Assembly (NCBI RefSeq): GCF_000877395.1
Contig: NZ_JYFE01000017.1
Span: 1-64,000 of the forward strand
From: Jannaschia aquimarina
Lineage (GTDB): Bacteria; Pseudomonadota; Alphaproteobacteria; Rhodobacterales; Rhodobacteraceae
Reading direction: 5' to 3'
Length of the DNA: 64,000 bases
Shown: positions 1 to 8,940 of the stretch, in pieces
Position numbering within the stretch: the stretch's first letter is position 1
How the letters are laid out: every line of letters begins with the position of its first letter
Program-made: the position numbers and the translations under genes
Notes under the pieces: generated by a model
Seen by the model: only the letters and a program-made list of their open reading frames with translations
The model's database searches: none
What the model was told of the DNA's origin: nothing

Positions 1-783
1 CCCCCCCCGCCGCAACAGGCTGTCGGCCATTTCTCGCAGGACCTGACCGAGGCTCCGAAACTCCTGGCCGCCTTCGATCCTGATCGGCCCCGTCCAGTCT
101 CCTTTGCGGAACCGGGCAAGGATCGCCTCGGTCTGTTCGAGCGGATGCCGGATCATGCGCCGATGGGCGACGATGAAACCTGCGACCAACAGAAGCGCCG
201 AAGAAGACAGGGTCAGAAGGATCGCCCGAATCCTTTCGCGCAAGGCCGACGCCGTCGCTAGCGTCTCGTCCACCTCTTCCTGCTCTTCATCGAGGGCGGC
301 GTCGATCAGGGGGGCGACCCGCTCTTGGACCTGTTGACCGACGAAACCTGGCACAAGGGCCTCAGGAGGCGCCCGGCTCGCGGCGCTCGGTGCAAGCGGC
401 AGAAGACGGAAGACGGCCAGGATTTCCCGCTCGATCCGGGACAGGGCCGCGAGTTCCTCGATCTCTTCCTCGCCGACCAACTCGATCTCTGCGGCGATGA
501 TCGTCCGGATTGTCGCGATGTCGGCCAGGACATTTTCTTGCAACTCTTCCTGACGAGAATCCTCGCCCGCTCCGTCGATCGCCTGGGGGGCGGCATGGAA
601 GGCGATCAATTGGAACACGTCGGACTCGAGGCGGCGATGCGCCTGATAGCTCTGTTGAGCGAGCTGGATGCGCGCGTCCCAATAAGCCGATTTCTCGATG
701 CTGAGCAGGGCGAAACCGGCCAGCGCGGCGACGTTCACGAGGAAGAGAACCCCGAAGATGCCGAAAAGCCGTGTCGTACTCAT
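1..783 (-). CDS. Membrane sensor protein with HAMP domain (probable histidine kinase), N-terminal part only
   Basis: This is the first 261 codons of a protein that continues beyond the left edge; it starts at the ATG complementary to 781-783 (MSTTRLFGIFG). A hydrophobic segment at residues 5-27 and a second at about 187-207 frame an acidic, Glu-rich extracytoplasmic region of some 160 residues. After the second span comes RRMIRHPLEQTEAIL, a typical HAMP entry, with the rest of a HAMP domain up to the window edge. This architecture is usual for sensor histidine kinases and also for chemoreceptors; the deciding output domain lies outside. It is divergent from urtA, so control of urea uptake is a reasonable guess but only inferred from position. 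Confidence 0.75.
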   Translation of the reverse strand, partial: MSTTRLFGIFGVLFLVNVAALAGFALLSIEKSAYWDARIQLAQQSYQAHRRLESDVFQLIAFHAAPQAIDGAGEDSRQEELQENVLADIATIRTIIAAEIELVGEEEIEELAALSRIEREILAVFRLLPLAPSAASRAPPEALVPGFVGQQVQERVAPLIDAALDEEQEEVDETLATASALRERIRAILLTLSSSALLLVAGFIVAHRRMIRHPLEQTEAILARFRKGDWTGPIRIEGGQEFRSLGQVLREMADSLLRRGG

Positions 784-1190
784 CGCATTCCCGTCTGTCA
801 CACATTTGGCTCGACGCCAGATCGCCGAGCACGCCATGCAAGTCGCACGGGCGTGCCCCGGCGGCTGGCCGCTTCGCCTTCGCTCGCGCGTCCTTCGACG
901 CGAGTCTAACACGAGCGGAATGAACTCCGCTCGCCTGCCTCGATGAACGGGGGATGACGGGGCGACGGTTCGGCTTGCTCGCACGGTTTCGCAGACCGGC
1001 ATGTGCGGATGTGCCCGCGTTCGGTCCGCTTCGCGCTGATTTTCGCGCCGCAGCGCGTCGACGGCGCACAGGAAGCAGGCAAGGCCCGCTTTTCAGCCAC
1101 GGCGGCCGGACCGACCCTCGTTCCGGCGTCGGAGGTGGGTCTAACGATCCGTGCAATGTCGCTTTCTCAATCCGGAATGGGGGATCATCC
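784..1190. other. Divergent intergenic region between the HAMP sensor and urtA
   Basis: These 407 bases carry no convincing coding frame. The region must hold the promoters for the sensor gene (leftward) and the urt operon (rightward). I see one perfect dyad at 913-932 but no clear NtrC-type or sigma-54-type site. The purine-rich stretch GGAATGGGGG at about 1175-1184 probably serves as the urtA ribosome binding site. Confidence 0.5.
913..932. promoter_or_regulatory. 7-bp inverted repeat upstream of urtA
   Basis: The arms GAGCGGA and TCCGCTC are perfect complements separated by six bases (ATGAAC). The site lies about 260 bases before urtA and 130 bases before the sensor gene. It may be an operator or a small hairpin; there is no T-tract. 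No regulator family can be assigned from the sequence. Confidence 0.25.
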
Positions 1191-2474
1191 ATGAGAATTA
1201 CGCAGCTGACGCTTTGCAGCACGCTCCTTGCCTCGGCCGCTGGGCTTGCCAGCGCGCAGGACGCCGAATGTCCGATCAAGGTGGGCGTCCTCCACTCGCT
1301 GTCGGGGACCATGGCGATCTCCGAGACTACGCTGAAGGACACCGTCGAGATGCTCGTCGAGCAGCAGAACGAGGCAGGCGGCGTACTCGGATGTCAGCTT
1401 GAGGCCGTGGTCGTCGACCCGGCATCCGACTGGCCGCTCTTCGCCGAGAAGGCGCGGGAATTGCTGACCGTTCACGAGGTCGACGTGATCTTCGGCAACT
1501 GGACAAGCGTGAGCCGCAAGTCCGTCCTGCCGGTGATCGAAGAACTCAACGGCCTGCTGTTCTATCCGGTCCAGTACGAGGGCGAGGAGTCGTCCAAGAA
1601 CGTCTTCTACACGGGCGCCGCACCAAATCAGCAGGCCATCCCGGCCGTGGACTACTTCCTCGAAGAACTGGGGATCGAGCGCTTTGCCCTTCTGGGGACC
1701 GACTACGTCTACCCTCGCACGACCAACAACATCCTCGAAGCCTACCTGAAGGATAATGGCGTCGCCGAGGCGGACATCTTCGTCAACTACACCCCCTTTG
1801 GTCATTCCGACTGGGCCACCATCGTGTCGGACGTCGTCGCGATGGCCGAAGAAGGGCGCCCCGTCGGCGTGATCTCGACGATCAACGGCGACGCGAATGT
1901 CGGCTTCTACAAGGAACTCGCCGCGCAGGGCGTCGACGCCTCGGACATCCCGGTCGTCGCCTTTTCGGTGGGTGAGGAGGAGTTGTCTGGCCTCGATACC
2001 TCGGACCTGGTCGGCCACCTCGCCGCCTGGAACTACTTCCAGTCCGCCGATACGCCGGAGAACGAGGCCTGGGTCGCCGCCTGGAAAGAGCGCATGGGCG
2101 AGGATCGCGTGACCAACGACCCGATGGAAGCCCACTATATCGGCTTCAACATGTGGGTTCAGGCCGTGGAAGAGGCCGGTACGACCGATGTCGACGCCGT
2201 CCGCGACGCGATGTACGGCCAGGAGGTGCCCAACCTGACGGGCGGCACGGCGATCATGCTGCCGAACCATCATCTGACCAAGCCGGTCCTGATCGGCGAG
2301 ATCACCGAGGACGGGCAGTTCGACATCATCTCGCAGACCGAAGAGGTGCCGGGCGACGCGTGGACGGACTTCCTGCCGGAAAGCGCGGTCCTCGTGTCGG
2401 ATTGGCCGGGACTGGGCTGCGGCATGTACAACACCGAGACGGAAAGCTGCGTCCAGATCGAGTCGAACTACTGA
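1191..2474 (+). CDS. urtA: Urea ABC transporter, periplasmic substrate-binding protein
   Basis: The 427-residue protein opens with a secretion signal (MRITQLTL... ASA-QD, cleavage near residue 22). The mature part has the type I periplasmic-binding fold start IKVGVLHSLSGTMAISE and the UrtA-typical runs FGNWTSVSRKSVLPV and LFYPVQYEGEESS. It captures urea (or short amides) in the periplasm for UrtB-UrtE. The ATG at 1191 is chosen because the signal peptide starts there; the frame extends further upstream without signal-peptide character. It is first in urtA-urtB-small ORF-urtC-urtD-urtE. A strong hairpin just after the stop probably favours high urtA expression relative to the membrane parts. 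Confidence 0.95.
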   Translation: MRITQLTLCSTLLASAAGLASAQDAECPIKVGVLHSLSGTMAISETTLKDTVEMLVEQQNEAGGVLGCQLEAVVVDPASDWPLFAEKARELLTVHEVDVIFGNWTSVSRKSVLPVIEELNGLLFYPVQYEGEESSKNVFYTGAAPNQQAIPAVDYFLEELGIERFALLGTDYVYPRTTNNILEAYLKDNGVAEADIFVNYTPFGHSDWATIVSDVVAMAEEGRPVGVISTINGDANVGFYKELAAQGVDASDIPVVAFSVGEEELSGLDTSDLVGHLAAWNYFQSADTPENEAWVAAWKERMGEDRVTNDPMEAHYIGFNMWVQAVEEAGTTDVDAVRDAMYGQEVPNLTGGTAIMLPNHHLTKPVLIGEITEDGQFDIISQTEEVPGDAWTDFLPESAVLVSDWPGLGCGMYNTETESCVQIESNY

Positions 2475-2480
2475 GATGGT

Positions 2481-2503
2481 CGGGCCCCGGTCGCCGGGGC
2501 CCG
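2481..2503 (+). terminator. Strong intercistronic hairpin between urtA and urtB
   Basis: CGGGCCCCGG and CCGGGGCCCG form a perfect 10-bp stem around a three-base loop (TCG), seven bases after the urtA stop and 16 bases before the urtB start. Only a weak T-run follows (CTTTCGG). It is best read as a partial terminator or a 3' mRNA stabiliser, which is common after genes for abundant binding proteins; that role is inferred. Confidence 0.6.
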
Positions 2504-2519
2504 CTTTCGGGGGGCTCGT

Positions 2520-4478
2520 ATGATCCGCATCATTCTCGCATGTCTGGCGCTGCTCGCCTGGTCGGCAGCTTCGCCCGCGGCGGCCCAGGAGGGTCCGCTG
2601 CAGGCCGTCCTCCAGACCAACGCCTCCGAGGTGGAGCGGGCGTCCCGGCGTTCCGTGGGCGAGGTCCTGGAGGCCCTCGCCGAGACGGGATCGCCGCAAT
2701 TGCGCGCCTTCCTAGAAGCCTGGTCGGACCGCCGGATCGTGATGCGGGACGAGGACGGTCTCTTCTTCTTCGGCGAGCGGGACGGCGACATCTATCGTCT
2801 CAGCGATATCGACACGGGCGAGCCGGCCGGCGAGGTCGGTCGACGCGAGGCGACGGAGCTTCGTCCCAATGCGGGCGTGCGCAGGGTGATCGGCGCGGCG
2901 CTCGTCCGGTTCCAACTCACGGATCCGACGGCCCGTGTCCGGCGCGAAGCGGTCGAGGCCCTGGAGCGCGCGCCCTCGGCAGAGTTGCTCGAAATCCTTC
3001 GGGCCTCCATCGAAGAAGAGGAGGTCCCGTCGCTGCGCGCCTTCAAGCAGGCGGCGGAGCGGCGCCTGACCGCGCGCTTCGACACCGATCCCGCAGCCCG
3101 GATCGCCGCCATCGAGGATTTGTCCGGCAGCATCCGCATCGAGGATCGGGCCGCGTTGTCCCGCGTGCTCACCACGCGCCGGATCGTCGCCGAGAATGGC
3201 GAAGCCCCCGACGGGGCGAACGTCGCCGCACGGCTCCGTCCCGGACAAGATATCGGCACGGAAGACGCCTATTCCCTTTTGGTCGAAGCGGACCTTGTTC
3301 CGCCCCGTGTGACCCGCGAAGCCCGTGATGCGGCGCTGGTGGCCGCGATTTCCGAGGGTGCTGTCGCGGGATTTCCGGTCGCGCAGCTCGATGACGAGCA
3401 GACGCGCTGGGACGCATACGATGCGCTGGCGAGGCTGGACGCGGCCCCCGCGCGCCTGACGGATGACGGAATTGCCGAGGCGTTGGAAACGCACGCGATC
3501 CTCGACCTCTATGTCGAGGAGGATTCCGCGATCACGGATGCCGCGCGCGCGTCGATGGATGCCGTCGAAGGCCGCCTGGCCCTGCATCAGACGGCCGATC
3601 TGGGCCTCGATGCGCTGTCGCTTGCTTCGATCTATTTCCTCGCGGCGATTGGGCTGGCAGTCACGTTCGGCGTGATGGGGGTCATCAACATGGCCCATGG
3701 CGAATTCATCATGATCGGCGCCTATACGGGCTATGTCGTCCAACTGTTCGTGCCGGACTACACCCTGTCTCTGGTGATCGCGTTGCCGCTGGCCTTCTGC
3801 ACGGCGGGGCTGGCCGGCGTCGCGCTGGAGCGGTTGGTGATCCGTCATCTCATGCATCGCCCGCTGGAGACCTTGCTCGCGACCTTCGGCATCTCGGTCG
3901 CGCTGCAGCAGATCGCAAAGAACGTGTTCGGCACGCAGGCCCGCCCGCTGACCTCCCCGGACTGGCTGGCCGGAAGCTGGCAGATTTCCGAGGTTATTTC
4001 CGTCTCGTGGATCCGGGTGGCGATCTTCGTGCTGGCGCTGATCTTCCTTGCGGCCATCGTCTACGTGTTGCGGCGCACGCGACTGGGGCTGGAAGTGCGC
4101 GCCGTGACGCAGAATCCCGGTATGGCGGCCAGCATGGGCATCGACCCGGGCCGCATCGGGATGCTCACCTTCGGTCTTGGCTCGGGCATCGCGGGCGTGG
4201 CCGGCGTCGCGATCGGGCTCTATGCGCAGGTTACCTCTGAAATGGGGGCCGGCTACATCGTGCAATCCTTCATGACGGTCGTTGTCGGCGGCGTTGGCAG
4301 CGTGTTCGGAACGCTCGCCGGAGCCGGGCTGATCGGGGGGCTTCAGAAGGGCATCGAGTGGCTCAACCCGTCCAACACACTCGCCGCGCAGACCTTCATG
4401 ATCCTGTTCATCATCGCGTTCATCCAGTTTCGCCCCCGCGGGATCGTGCCCCAGAAGGGCCGGGCGGCAGGGGGATGA
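2520..4478 (+). CDS. urtB: Urea ABC transporter permease UrtB, long form with periplasmic N-terminal domain
   Basis: The 652-residue protein has a signal peptide (AAA-QE near residue 22), then about 335 residues of soluble, Arg/Glu/Ala-rich helical sequence, then a LivH-type permease from about residue 360 on. The permease part carries MGVINMAHGEFIMIGAY and the EAA-like loop around GIDPGRIGMLTFGLGSG. Long UrtB proteins with such an N-terminal extension are known in proteobacteria; the extension's job is not established and may be a contact for UrtA. It forms the heteromeric channel with UrtC. The start follows urtA by 45 bases. Confidence 0.93.
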   Translation: MIRIILACLALLAWSAASPAAAQEGPLQAVLQTNASEVERASRRSVGEVLEALAETGSPQLRAFLEAWSDRRIVMRDEDGLFFFGERDGDIYRLSDIDTGEPAGEVGRREATELRPNAGVRRVIGAALVRFQLTDPTARVRREAVEALERAPSAELLEILRASIEEEEVPSLRAFKQAAERRLTARFDTDPAARIAAIEDLSGSIRIEDRAALSRVLTTRRIVAENGEAPDGANVAARLRPGQDIGTEDAYSLLVEADLVPPRVTREARDAALVAAISEGAVAGFPVAQLDDEQTRWDAYDALARLDAAPARLTDDGIAEALETHAILDLYVEEDSAITDAARASMDAVEGRLALHQTADLGLDALSLASIYFLAAIGLAVTFGVMGVINMAHGEFIMIGAYTGYVVQLFVPDYTLSLVIALPLAFCTAGLAGVALERLVIRHLMHRPLETLLATFGISVALQQIAKNVFGTQARPLTSPDWLAGSWQISEVISVSWIRVAIFVLALIFLAAIVYVLRRTRLGLEVRAVTQNPGMAASMGIDPGRIGMLTFGLGSGIAGVAGVAIGLYAQVTSEMGAGYIVQSFMTVVVGGVGSVFGTLAGAGLIGGLQKGIEWLNPSNTLAAQTFMILFIIAFIQFRPRGIVPQKGRAAGG

Positions 4479-4561
4479 TCAATTGTTGACTCATTCAGTC
4501 GGGAATAACTACGGTCACGATGCGGGGAATCTTCCTCGTGTCGAAACCAGGATGATTTTCC

Positions 4562-4855
4562 ATGACAACCGTCGCTTTCCGACGGGCCGCACTGCTTGCG
4601 GCCTGCCTCTTTCCGTTCGCGCTTCCTGCCGTTGCGCAGGACGCATGCGCGCTGCCCTACGAGACATACGAGATCGCCGTGCCCCATACGGATCTCGAGA
4701 CCTGCCCATCGGCGATCGACGCGCCGGAGGGCAGCTATTGCCGCGTCAGTGTCGTGGCGGAGGTCGCCACGATCTTCGTCTTCGCAGAGGCCGACGACTG
4801 CCTCGTCTCGACACAGGCACTCTACGAGGAGGAGTTCGCTCTGACATTCGAGTGA
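4562..4855 (+). CDS. Small secreted cysteine-containing protein within the urt operon
   Basis: The 97-residue protein has a clear signal peptide (cleavage about AVA-QD, residue 25/26) and a short acidic mature part with four cysteines (Cys29, 48, 60, 80), so two disulfides are plausible in the periplasm. I do not recognise the family. It lies 83 bases after urtB and 22 before urtC, on the same strand. The gap before it contains TTGACT at about 4487, a possible secondary promoter. Position suggests an accessory role in urea uptake or sensing, but nothing in the sequence shows it. Confidence 0.7.
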   Translation: MTTVAFRRAALLAACLFPFALPAVAQDACALPYETYEIAVPHTDLETCPSAIDAPEGSYCRVSVVAEVATIFVFAEADDCLVSTQALYEEEFALTFE

Positions 4856-4877
4856 ACCGGTCCGGGGAGTGCGGGCG

Positions 4878-6107
4878 ATGACCCGTATTCCCCTGATCCG
4901 CCGTCCCGACGTGCTGGCCGTGCTCGTCGGGCTGACGGTCCTGACACTGCTCGCGACGATCGGGGCCGAGATGGGCCTTGTCTCGACCTCGTTCGTCAAG
5001 ACCCTCGGCAAGACGCTGTGTCTCTGTCTCGTCGCGGTGGCGATGGATCTGGTCTGGGGCTATTGCGGTATCCTCAGCCTCGGCCACATGGCCTTTTTCG
5101 GGATCGGGGGATACGCGATCGGCATGTGGCTGATGCGCGCGCGGACCGAGGACATCGTGGCAGCGCAACTCGCCAACCGCCCTCTGCCTCCGACGCCGGA
5201 GGAGATCGACCAGGCCGCCGCCACGCAGATCTTCGGCGTGGTCGGGTCGGATCAGTTTCCGTGGATGTGGGTACTGTCGGATGTTCTTGCCGTGCAGCTA
5301 ATTGCCGTGGTTCTGGTTCCGGGTCTCTTGGCACTGATCTTCGGATGGCTGGCGTTCCGCAGCCGGGTGACGGGCGTCTACCTGTCGATTCTGACGCAGG
5401 CGGGCACGCTCGCCCTGTCGCTGTGGCTGTTCCAGAACGACAGCGGCCTGCGGGGCAATAACGGACTATCCGGTCTCCAGAACATCCCCGGCCTGACGCA
5501 TGTGCCGCAATCCACGCTCTCGCTCTGGTTCCTCTGGGCCTCCGCGATCGCGCTTGCCGCGACCTACATCCTGGCTGCCTGGACGGTCTCCGGCCGCTTC
5601 GGCAGCGTTGTCCGCGGGATCCGGGACGATGAGGCCCGCGTCCGGTTTCTCGGCTACGATGTCGAAGGCTACAAGCTGGTCGTCTTTACCGGCACGGCGA
5701 TGATCGCCGGCGTGGCGGGCGCGCTGTACTATCCGCAGGCGGGCATCGTGAACCCGGCCGAGATCGCGCCGATCGCTTCGATCTATCTTGCGGTCTGGGT
5801 CGCGATCGGGGGCAGGGGACATCTCTGGGGGGCGATCCTCGGCGCGGCGGCGGTCTCGCTCCTGTCGAGCTGGTTCACCGGGGGCGGGGCTCCGGATATC
5901 GACCTCGGGATCTACGTTGTCCGCTGGACGGATTGGTGGCTCGTGCTGCTGGGCTTCGGTTTCGTCGCGGTCACCTTGCTGGCGCCCGAGGGTCTGGCGG
6001 GTCTGATCCTTCGCCTCACGCGCCGCCGGCCGGATCGCATCGGTGACATGGGACCGGACAAGGGCGCCTTGCGGCGCGAGGAAGCCTCGGCGGAGCCTGC
6101 GGAATGA
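4878..6107 (+). CDS. urtC: Urea ABC transporter permease UrtC
   Basis: The 409-residue protein is a LivM-type inner-membrane permease with about ten hydrophobic spans; it has GYCGILSLGHMAFFGIGGY near residue 58 and the conserved cytoplasmic loop RDDEARVRFLGYDVEGYK around residues 250-270. The ATG at 4878 is preferred over a GTG at 4869 because GGGGAG (4864-4869) sits eight bases before it. A Glu/Ala-rich tail ends the protein. Its stop overlaps the urtD start by four bases, showing translational coupling. It pairs with UrtB to form the urea channel. Confidence 0.94.
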   Translation: MTRIPLIRRPDVLAVLVGLTVLTLLATIGAEMGLVSTSFVKTLGKTLCLCLVAVAMDLVWGYCGILSLGHMAFFGIGGYAIGMWLMRARTEDIVAAQLANRPLPPTPEEIDQAAATQIFGVVGSDQFPWMWVLSDVLAVQLIAVVLVPGLLALIFGWLAFRSRVTGVYLSILTQAGTLALSLWLFQNDSGLRGNNGLSGLQNIPGLTHVPQSTLSLWFLWASAIALAATYILAAWTVSGRFGSVVRGIRDDEARVRFLGYDVEGYKLVVFTGTAMIAGVAGALYYPQAGIVNPAEIAPIASIYLAVWVAIGGRGHLWGAILGAAAVSLLSSWFTGGGAPDIDLGIYVVRWTDWWLVLLGFGFVAVTLLAPEGLAGLILRLTRRRPDRIGDMGPDKGALRREEASAEPAE

Positions 6108-6841
6108 GCGCGCTTCTGGAAGTGTCCGGCGTGTCGAAATCCTTCGACGGGTTCAAGGCGATCGACAACCTCTCCTTCGCCATCGGCGAGCCGGAACTCC
6201 GGGCGGTGATCGGCCCGAACGGGGCCGGGAAGACCACCTTCATGGACCTCGTTACCGGCAAGACGCGACCCGATAGCGGCACGATCCGCTGGGGAGAGTT
6301 GTCGCGCGACCTGACACGCCTGTCCGAAAGCCGCATCGCGCGCGAGGGGATCGGGCGGAAGTTCCAGAAACCCACCGTCTTCGAGGATCAGACGGTGTGG
6401 GAGAATCTGCGCCTCGCCCTGAAAGGCACACGCGGCCCGCTGACGGTGCTCACCTATCGGCGCGACCGGGCCGAGCGGATCGCCGCGCTGGCCGAAGAAG
6501 TGGGGCTGTCGGACCATCTGGCCCGCCGTGCGGGCGAGTTGAGCCACGGACAGAAGCAATGGCTCGAGATCGGTATGTTGCTGGCCGCCGAGCCGCGCCT
6601 TCTGCTGGTCGACGAGCCTGCCGCCGGCATGACCTCGGCAGAGCGCGAGCGGACGACCGCCATGCTGGTCGAGGCCGCCAAGACACGCGCGGTCGTCGTC
6701 GTCGAGCACGACATGGAGTTCGTGGCCCGCCTGAATTGCCGCGTCACCGTGCTGCACGAGGGGCGCGTCCTCGCCGAGGGCAGCCTGGCCCATGTCACGG
6801 CCGATGCGCAGGTCATCGATGTCTATCTGGGGCGCGGATGA
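6104..6841 (+). CDS. urtD: Urea ABC transporter ATP-binding protein UrtD
   Basis: The 245-residue ABC ATPase is of the branched-chain-amino-acid (LivG) type. Walker A is GPNGAGKTT at residues 37-45, the signature is LSHGQKQWLEIG near residue 147, and Walker B is LLLVDEPAAGM near 165, followed by the H-loop in VVEHDMEFV. It energises urea import together with UrtE. It overlaps urtC by four bases (ATGA) and urtE by four bases. Confidence 0.95.
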   Translation: MSALLEVSGVSKSFDGFKAIDNLSFAIGEPELRAVIGPNGAGKTTFMDLVTGKTRPDSGTIRWGELSRDLTRLSESRIAREGIGRKFQKPTVFEDQTVWENLRLALKGTRGPLTVLTYRRDRAERIAALAEEVGLSDHLARRAGELSHGQKQWLEIGMLLAAEPRLLLVDEPAAGMTSAERERTTAMLVEAAKTRAVVVVEHDMEFVARLNCRVTVLHEGRVLAEGSLAHVTADAQVIDVYLGRG

Positions 6842-7530
6842 TGCTGGCGGTGCGCGACCTCTCCCTGTCCTATGGCGGCAGCGTGATCCTGTCGGGGCTC
6901 GATTTCGAGGCGCGGACCGGAGAGGTGACCGCCGTCATGGGGCTGAACGGGGTCGGCAAGACGTCGCTCCTGAAGGCCCTCGCGGGGCGCCACCCGGCCA
7001 AGGGGCGCATGACGCTGGACAGTTCGCCCCTGCCGAGCGGTGCCAGGGCCCGAGCGCGGGCCGGTATCGCCTACGTCCCGCAAGGGCGAGAGATCTTTCC
7101 GATGCTCACCGTCGCCGAGAACCTCGAGACGGGGTTCGCCTGTCTGCCGAAGGCAGAGCGCAGGCTTCCGGACGACGTGTTCGACCTCTTTCCGGTCCTC
7201 GCACAGATGCGGGACCGGCGCGGCGGCGATCTGTCTGGCGGGCAGCAGCAGCAGCTCGCCATCGCGCGCGCCTTGGTGACAAAGCCACGGGTCCTGTTGC
7301 TGGACGAGCCGACGGAGGGGATCCAGCCGTCGATCATCACCGAGATCGGCAGGGTGATCGATCAGGTCCGCGCGCGGGGGGACATGGCGATCGTCTTGGT
7401 CGAGCAGCGGTTCGATTTCGTCTGGGCGCGCGCCGACCGGGTCGTGGTCCTGCGCCGGGGCGAGGTGATCCATGACGCCGCGCGAAACGAGGCGGACCGA
7501 GAGGCCGTCTTGGGCATGGTGTCCGTCTGA
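6838..7530 (+). CDS. urtE: Urea ABC transporter ATP-binding protein UrtE
   Basis: The 230-residue LivF-type ATPase has Walker A GLNGVGKTS at residues 35-43, the YVPQGREIFPMLTV Q-loop region, signature LSGGQQQQLAIARAL, Walker B VLLLDEPTEGIQPS and the H-loop region VLVEQRFDF. Two adjacent ATGs (6838 and 6841) are possible; 6838 gives the ATGA overlap with the urtD stop that is usual in such operons. It is the last recognisable urt gene. The urease genes are not in this window. Confidence 0.95.
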   Translation: MMLAVRDLSLSYGGSVILSGLDFEARTGEVTAVMGLNGVGKTSLLKALAGRHPAKGRMTLDSSPLPSGARARARAGIAYVPQGREIFPMLTVAENLETGFACLPKAERRLPDDVFDLFPVLAQMRDRRGGDLSGGQQQQLAIARALVTKPRVLLLDEPTEGIQPSIITEIGRVIDQVRARGDMAIVLVEQRFDFVWARADRVVVLRRGEVIHDAARNEADREAVLGMVSV

Positions 7531-7604
7531 ACGCGCCTCGCCACGGGATTTGGCATGGCGGCGCTCTTTTGGTAGCCTACTCCGGTAACGACGGGTGGAG
7601 CCTC

Positions 7605-8282
7605 ATGAGCAGGGATATCGGTGCCATGGTCGGATTGCCCTTGCGCGATCTGGCGCGGGGCCTGTCCGCCTTCACGCCAATCCGCGGCGTGGGCGCGGCG
7701 GGATTGCCGGCGCCGTTGCGCGAAGCGCTGCAACTCGTCTCTGGCGTCCTGCCCGACTCGCACCCTGAACGCGTCCCGCTTGAAGGTGTGGACGCGGCGT
7801 CCCTCGCGGCCGCGTCGGATTTTCTGTCGGTCGACGGCCCATCCGATCGCATGGAGGAGGCGTTCGTCCGGGTGCTTGCGTCGGCCATGCAGATGGCGCT
7901 CGACCAACTCGACGGTCCGGCCATTCCCCTCAGCGAGACCATCGCCACGATGCGCCTCCATTCGGGACCCGTCGCTGCGGGCGTTTCGGCAGAGCGGCGC
8001 GCGGCGCGGATCCTGCTGGACCTCTACCGGGCGCGCGCCTTCGGCCCGATGCCTGGTCTGCCGCTGCCGACCGATCCGGCGCAGGATCGTGCCGTGCGGC
8101 TGGCCGCCTTTGCCGCCTTCGCATGGCTGTTGACCAACCGAGAGGATGTCGTGTCCGAGGAACGCCTCGTCCTGGAGCTGTCGGTTGCGCTTTCGGTAAG
8201 CCTCGAGGCGGAAGTGTTGGCCCGCTTCGATGATCCGGACACCTTGGCCGAGATGCTGCGCTCGGTTTCCGCGAAGCTCTAG
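7605..8282 (+). CDS. Uncharacterised 225-residue protein
   Basis: The protein starts MSRDIGAMVGLPLRDLARGL at the ATG at 7605, preceded by GGGTGGAG at 7593-7600; the frame runs further upstream but without a better site. It is Ala/Leu-rich and probably all-helical, with no signal peptide, no clear membrane span and no motif that I recognise. It lies 74 bases after urtE and seven before the next gene, so it may be co-transcribed with urt or with the two genes that follow. Confidence 0.65.
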   Translation: MSRDIGAMVGLPLRDLARGLSAFTPIRGVGAAGLPAPLREALQLVSGVLPDSHPERVPLEGVDAASLAAASDFLSVDGPSDRMEEAFVRVLASAMQMALDQLDGPAIPLSETIATMRLHSGPVAAGVSAERRAARILLDLYRARAFGPMPGLPLPTDPAQDRAVRLAAFAAFAWLLTNREDVVSEERLVLELSVALSVSLEAEVLARFDDPDTLAEMLRSVSAKL

Positions 8283-8289
8283 CCGGGTC

Positions 8290-8916
8290 ATGCCGAAACT
8301 CGCCGCAACGTCGCCCCGGCCAATCCGAAAAGCCGCGCAGAGCCTGCGCTGGTTCGTGCGTGCGTTTGAAGACCAGGCGGCCCGCATTAGCGAGGAAACG
8401 GGGGTGGCCTATCAGGCCGATCACACAGATCTTGCGCGCGTCTTCGCCGAATGGCGCAAGGCGTTCGATGCGCAGAAGCCCCGCGACGCGACAGATTACC
8501 CGGCCTATGTCGGCTTTGCGGCCGGGCTGGTGCTGCGCACGCTTCTGCAGGTGAAGCCTGTTCAGGTGACGGGACTGCCCGAAGGGGCCGACACGACGAA
8601 CCCGGCCTATTACTGGCCCGAAGGCTATCTCTATGTCGTCTTCTGCCTCAACGTTCGTGGCCTCGTCCTGGAGACCGATTTCGACGGTCATCAGACCCCG
8701 CGGACGGACCTCGATGATGTTCGGACGTGGTGGAGTTTTCGGGAAAACGTGGAGGAGGACAGCGCCCTGGCGATCGCCTTTCTAGAGCATTTCGCCGGCG
8801 AGGACGCGCATTGGGAGACGCCGGAGATCTTCCATCCGGATCGGACGGCCCGGATCGCGGGACGGTTCTATGCTCCGAACCTGCATCCGCTGAACGGGAC
8901 GGTCGAGGATGCGTGA
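8290..8916 (+). CDS. Uncharacterised 208-residue protein
   Basis: The frame is open from 8230, but the ATG at 8290 is the first that does not overlap the preceding gene. The protein has a basic N-terminus and a centre rich in aromatic residues (NPAYYWPEGYLYVVFCLN, DVRTWWSF), and an acidic stretch ENVEEDS. There is no signal peptide. I do not recognise the family. It is tightly placed between the 7605 gene and ispD (24 bases), suggesting one transcript. Confidence 0.65.
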   Translation: MPKLAATSPRPIRKAAQSLRWFVRAFEDQAARISEETGVAYQADHTDLARVFAEWRKAFDAQKPRDATDYPAYVGFAAGLVLRTLLQVKPVQVTGLPEGADTTNPAYYWPEGYLYVVFCLNVRGLVLETDFDGHQTPRTDLDDVRTWWSFRENVEEDSALAIAFLEHFAGEDAHWETPEIFHPDRTARIAGRFYAPNLHPLNGTVEDA

Positions 8917-8940
8917 TCCCGCAAGTCCGGACGCCCTGGC

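Noticed and set aside
1185-2699. 504-codon open frame opposite urtA
   Set aside because: urtA has a signal peptide, family motifs and operon context; the opposite frame is His/Arg/Asp-rich without any recognisable fold.
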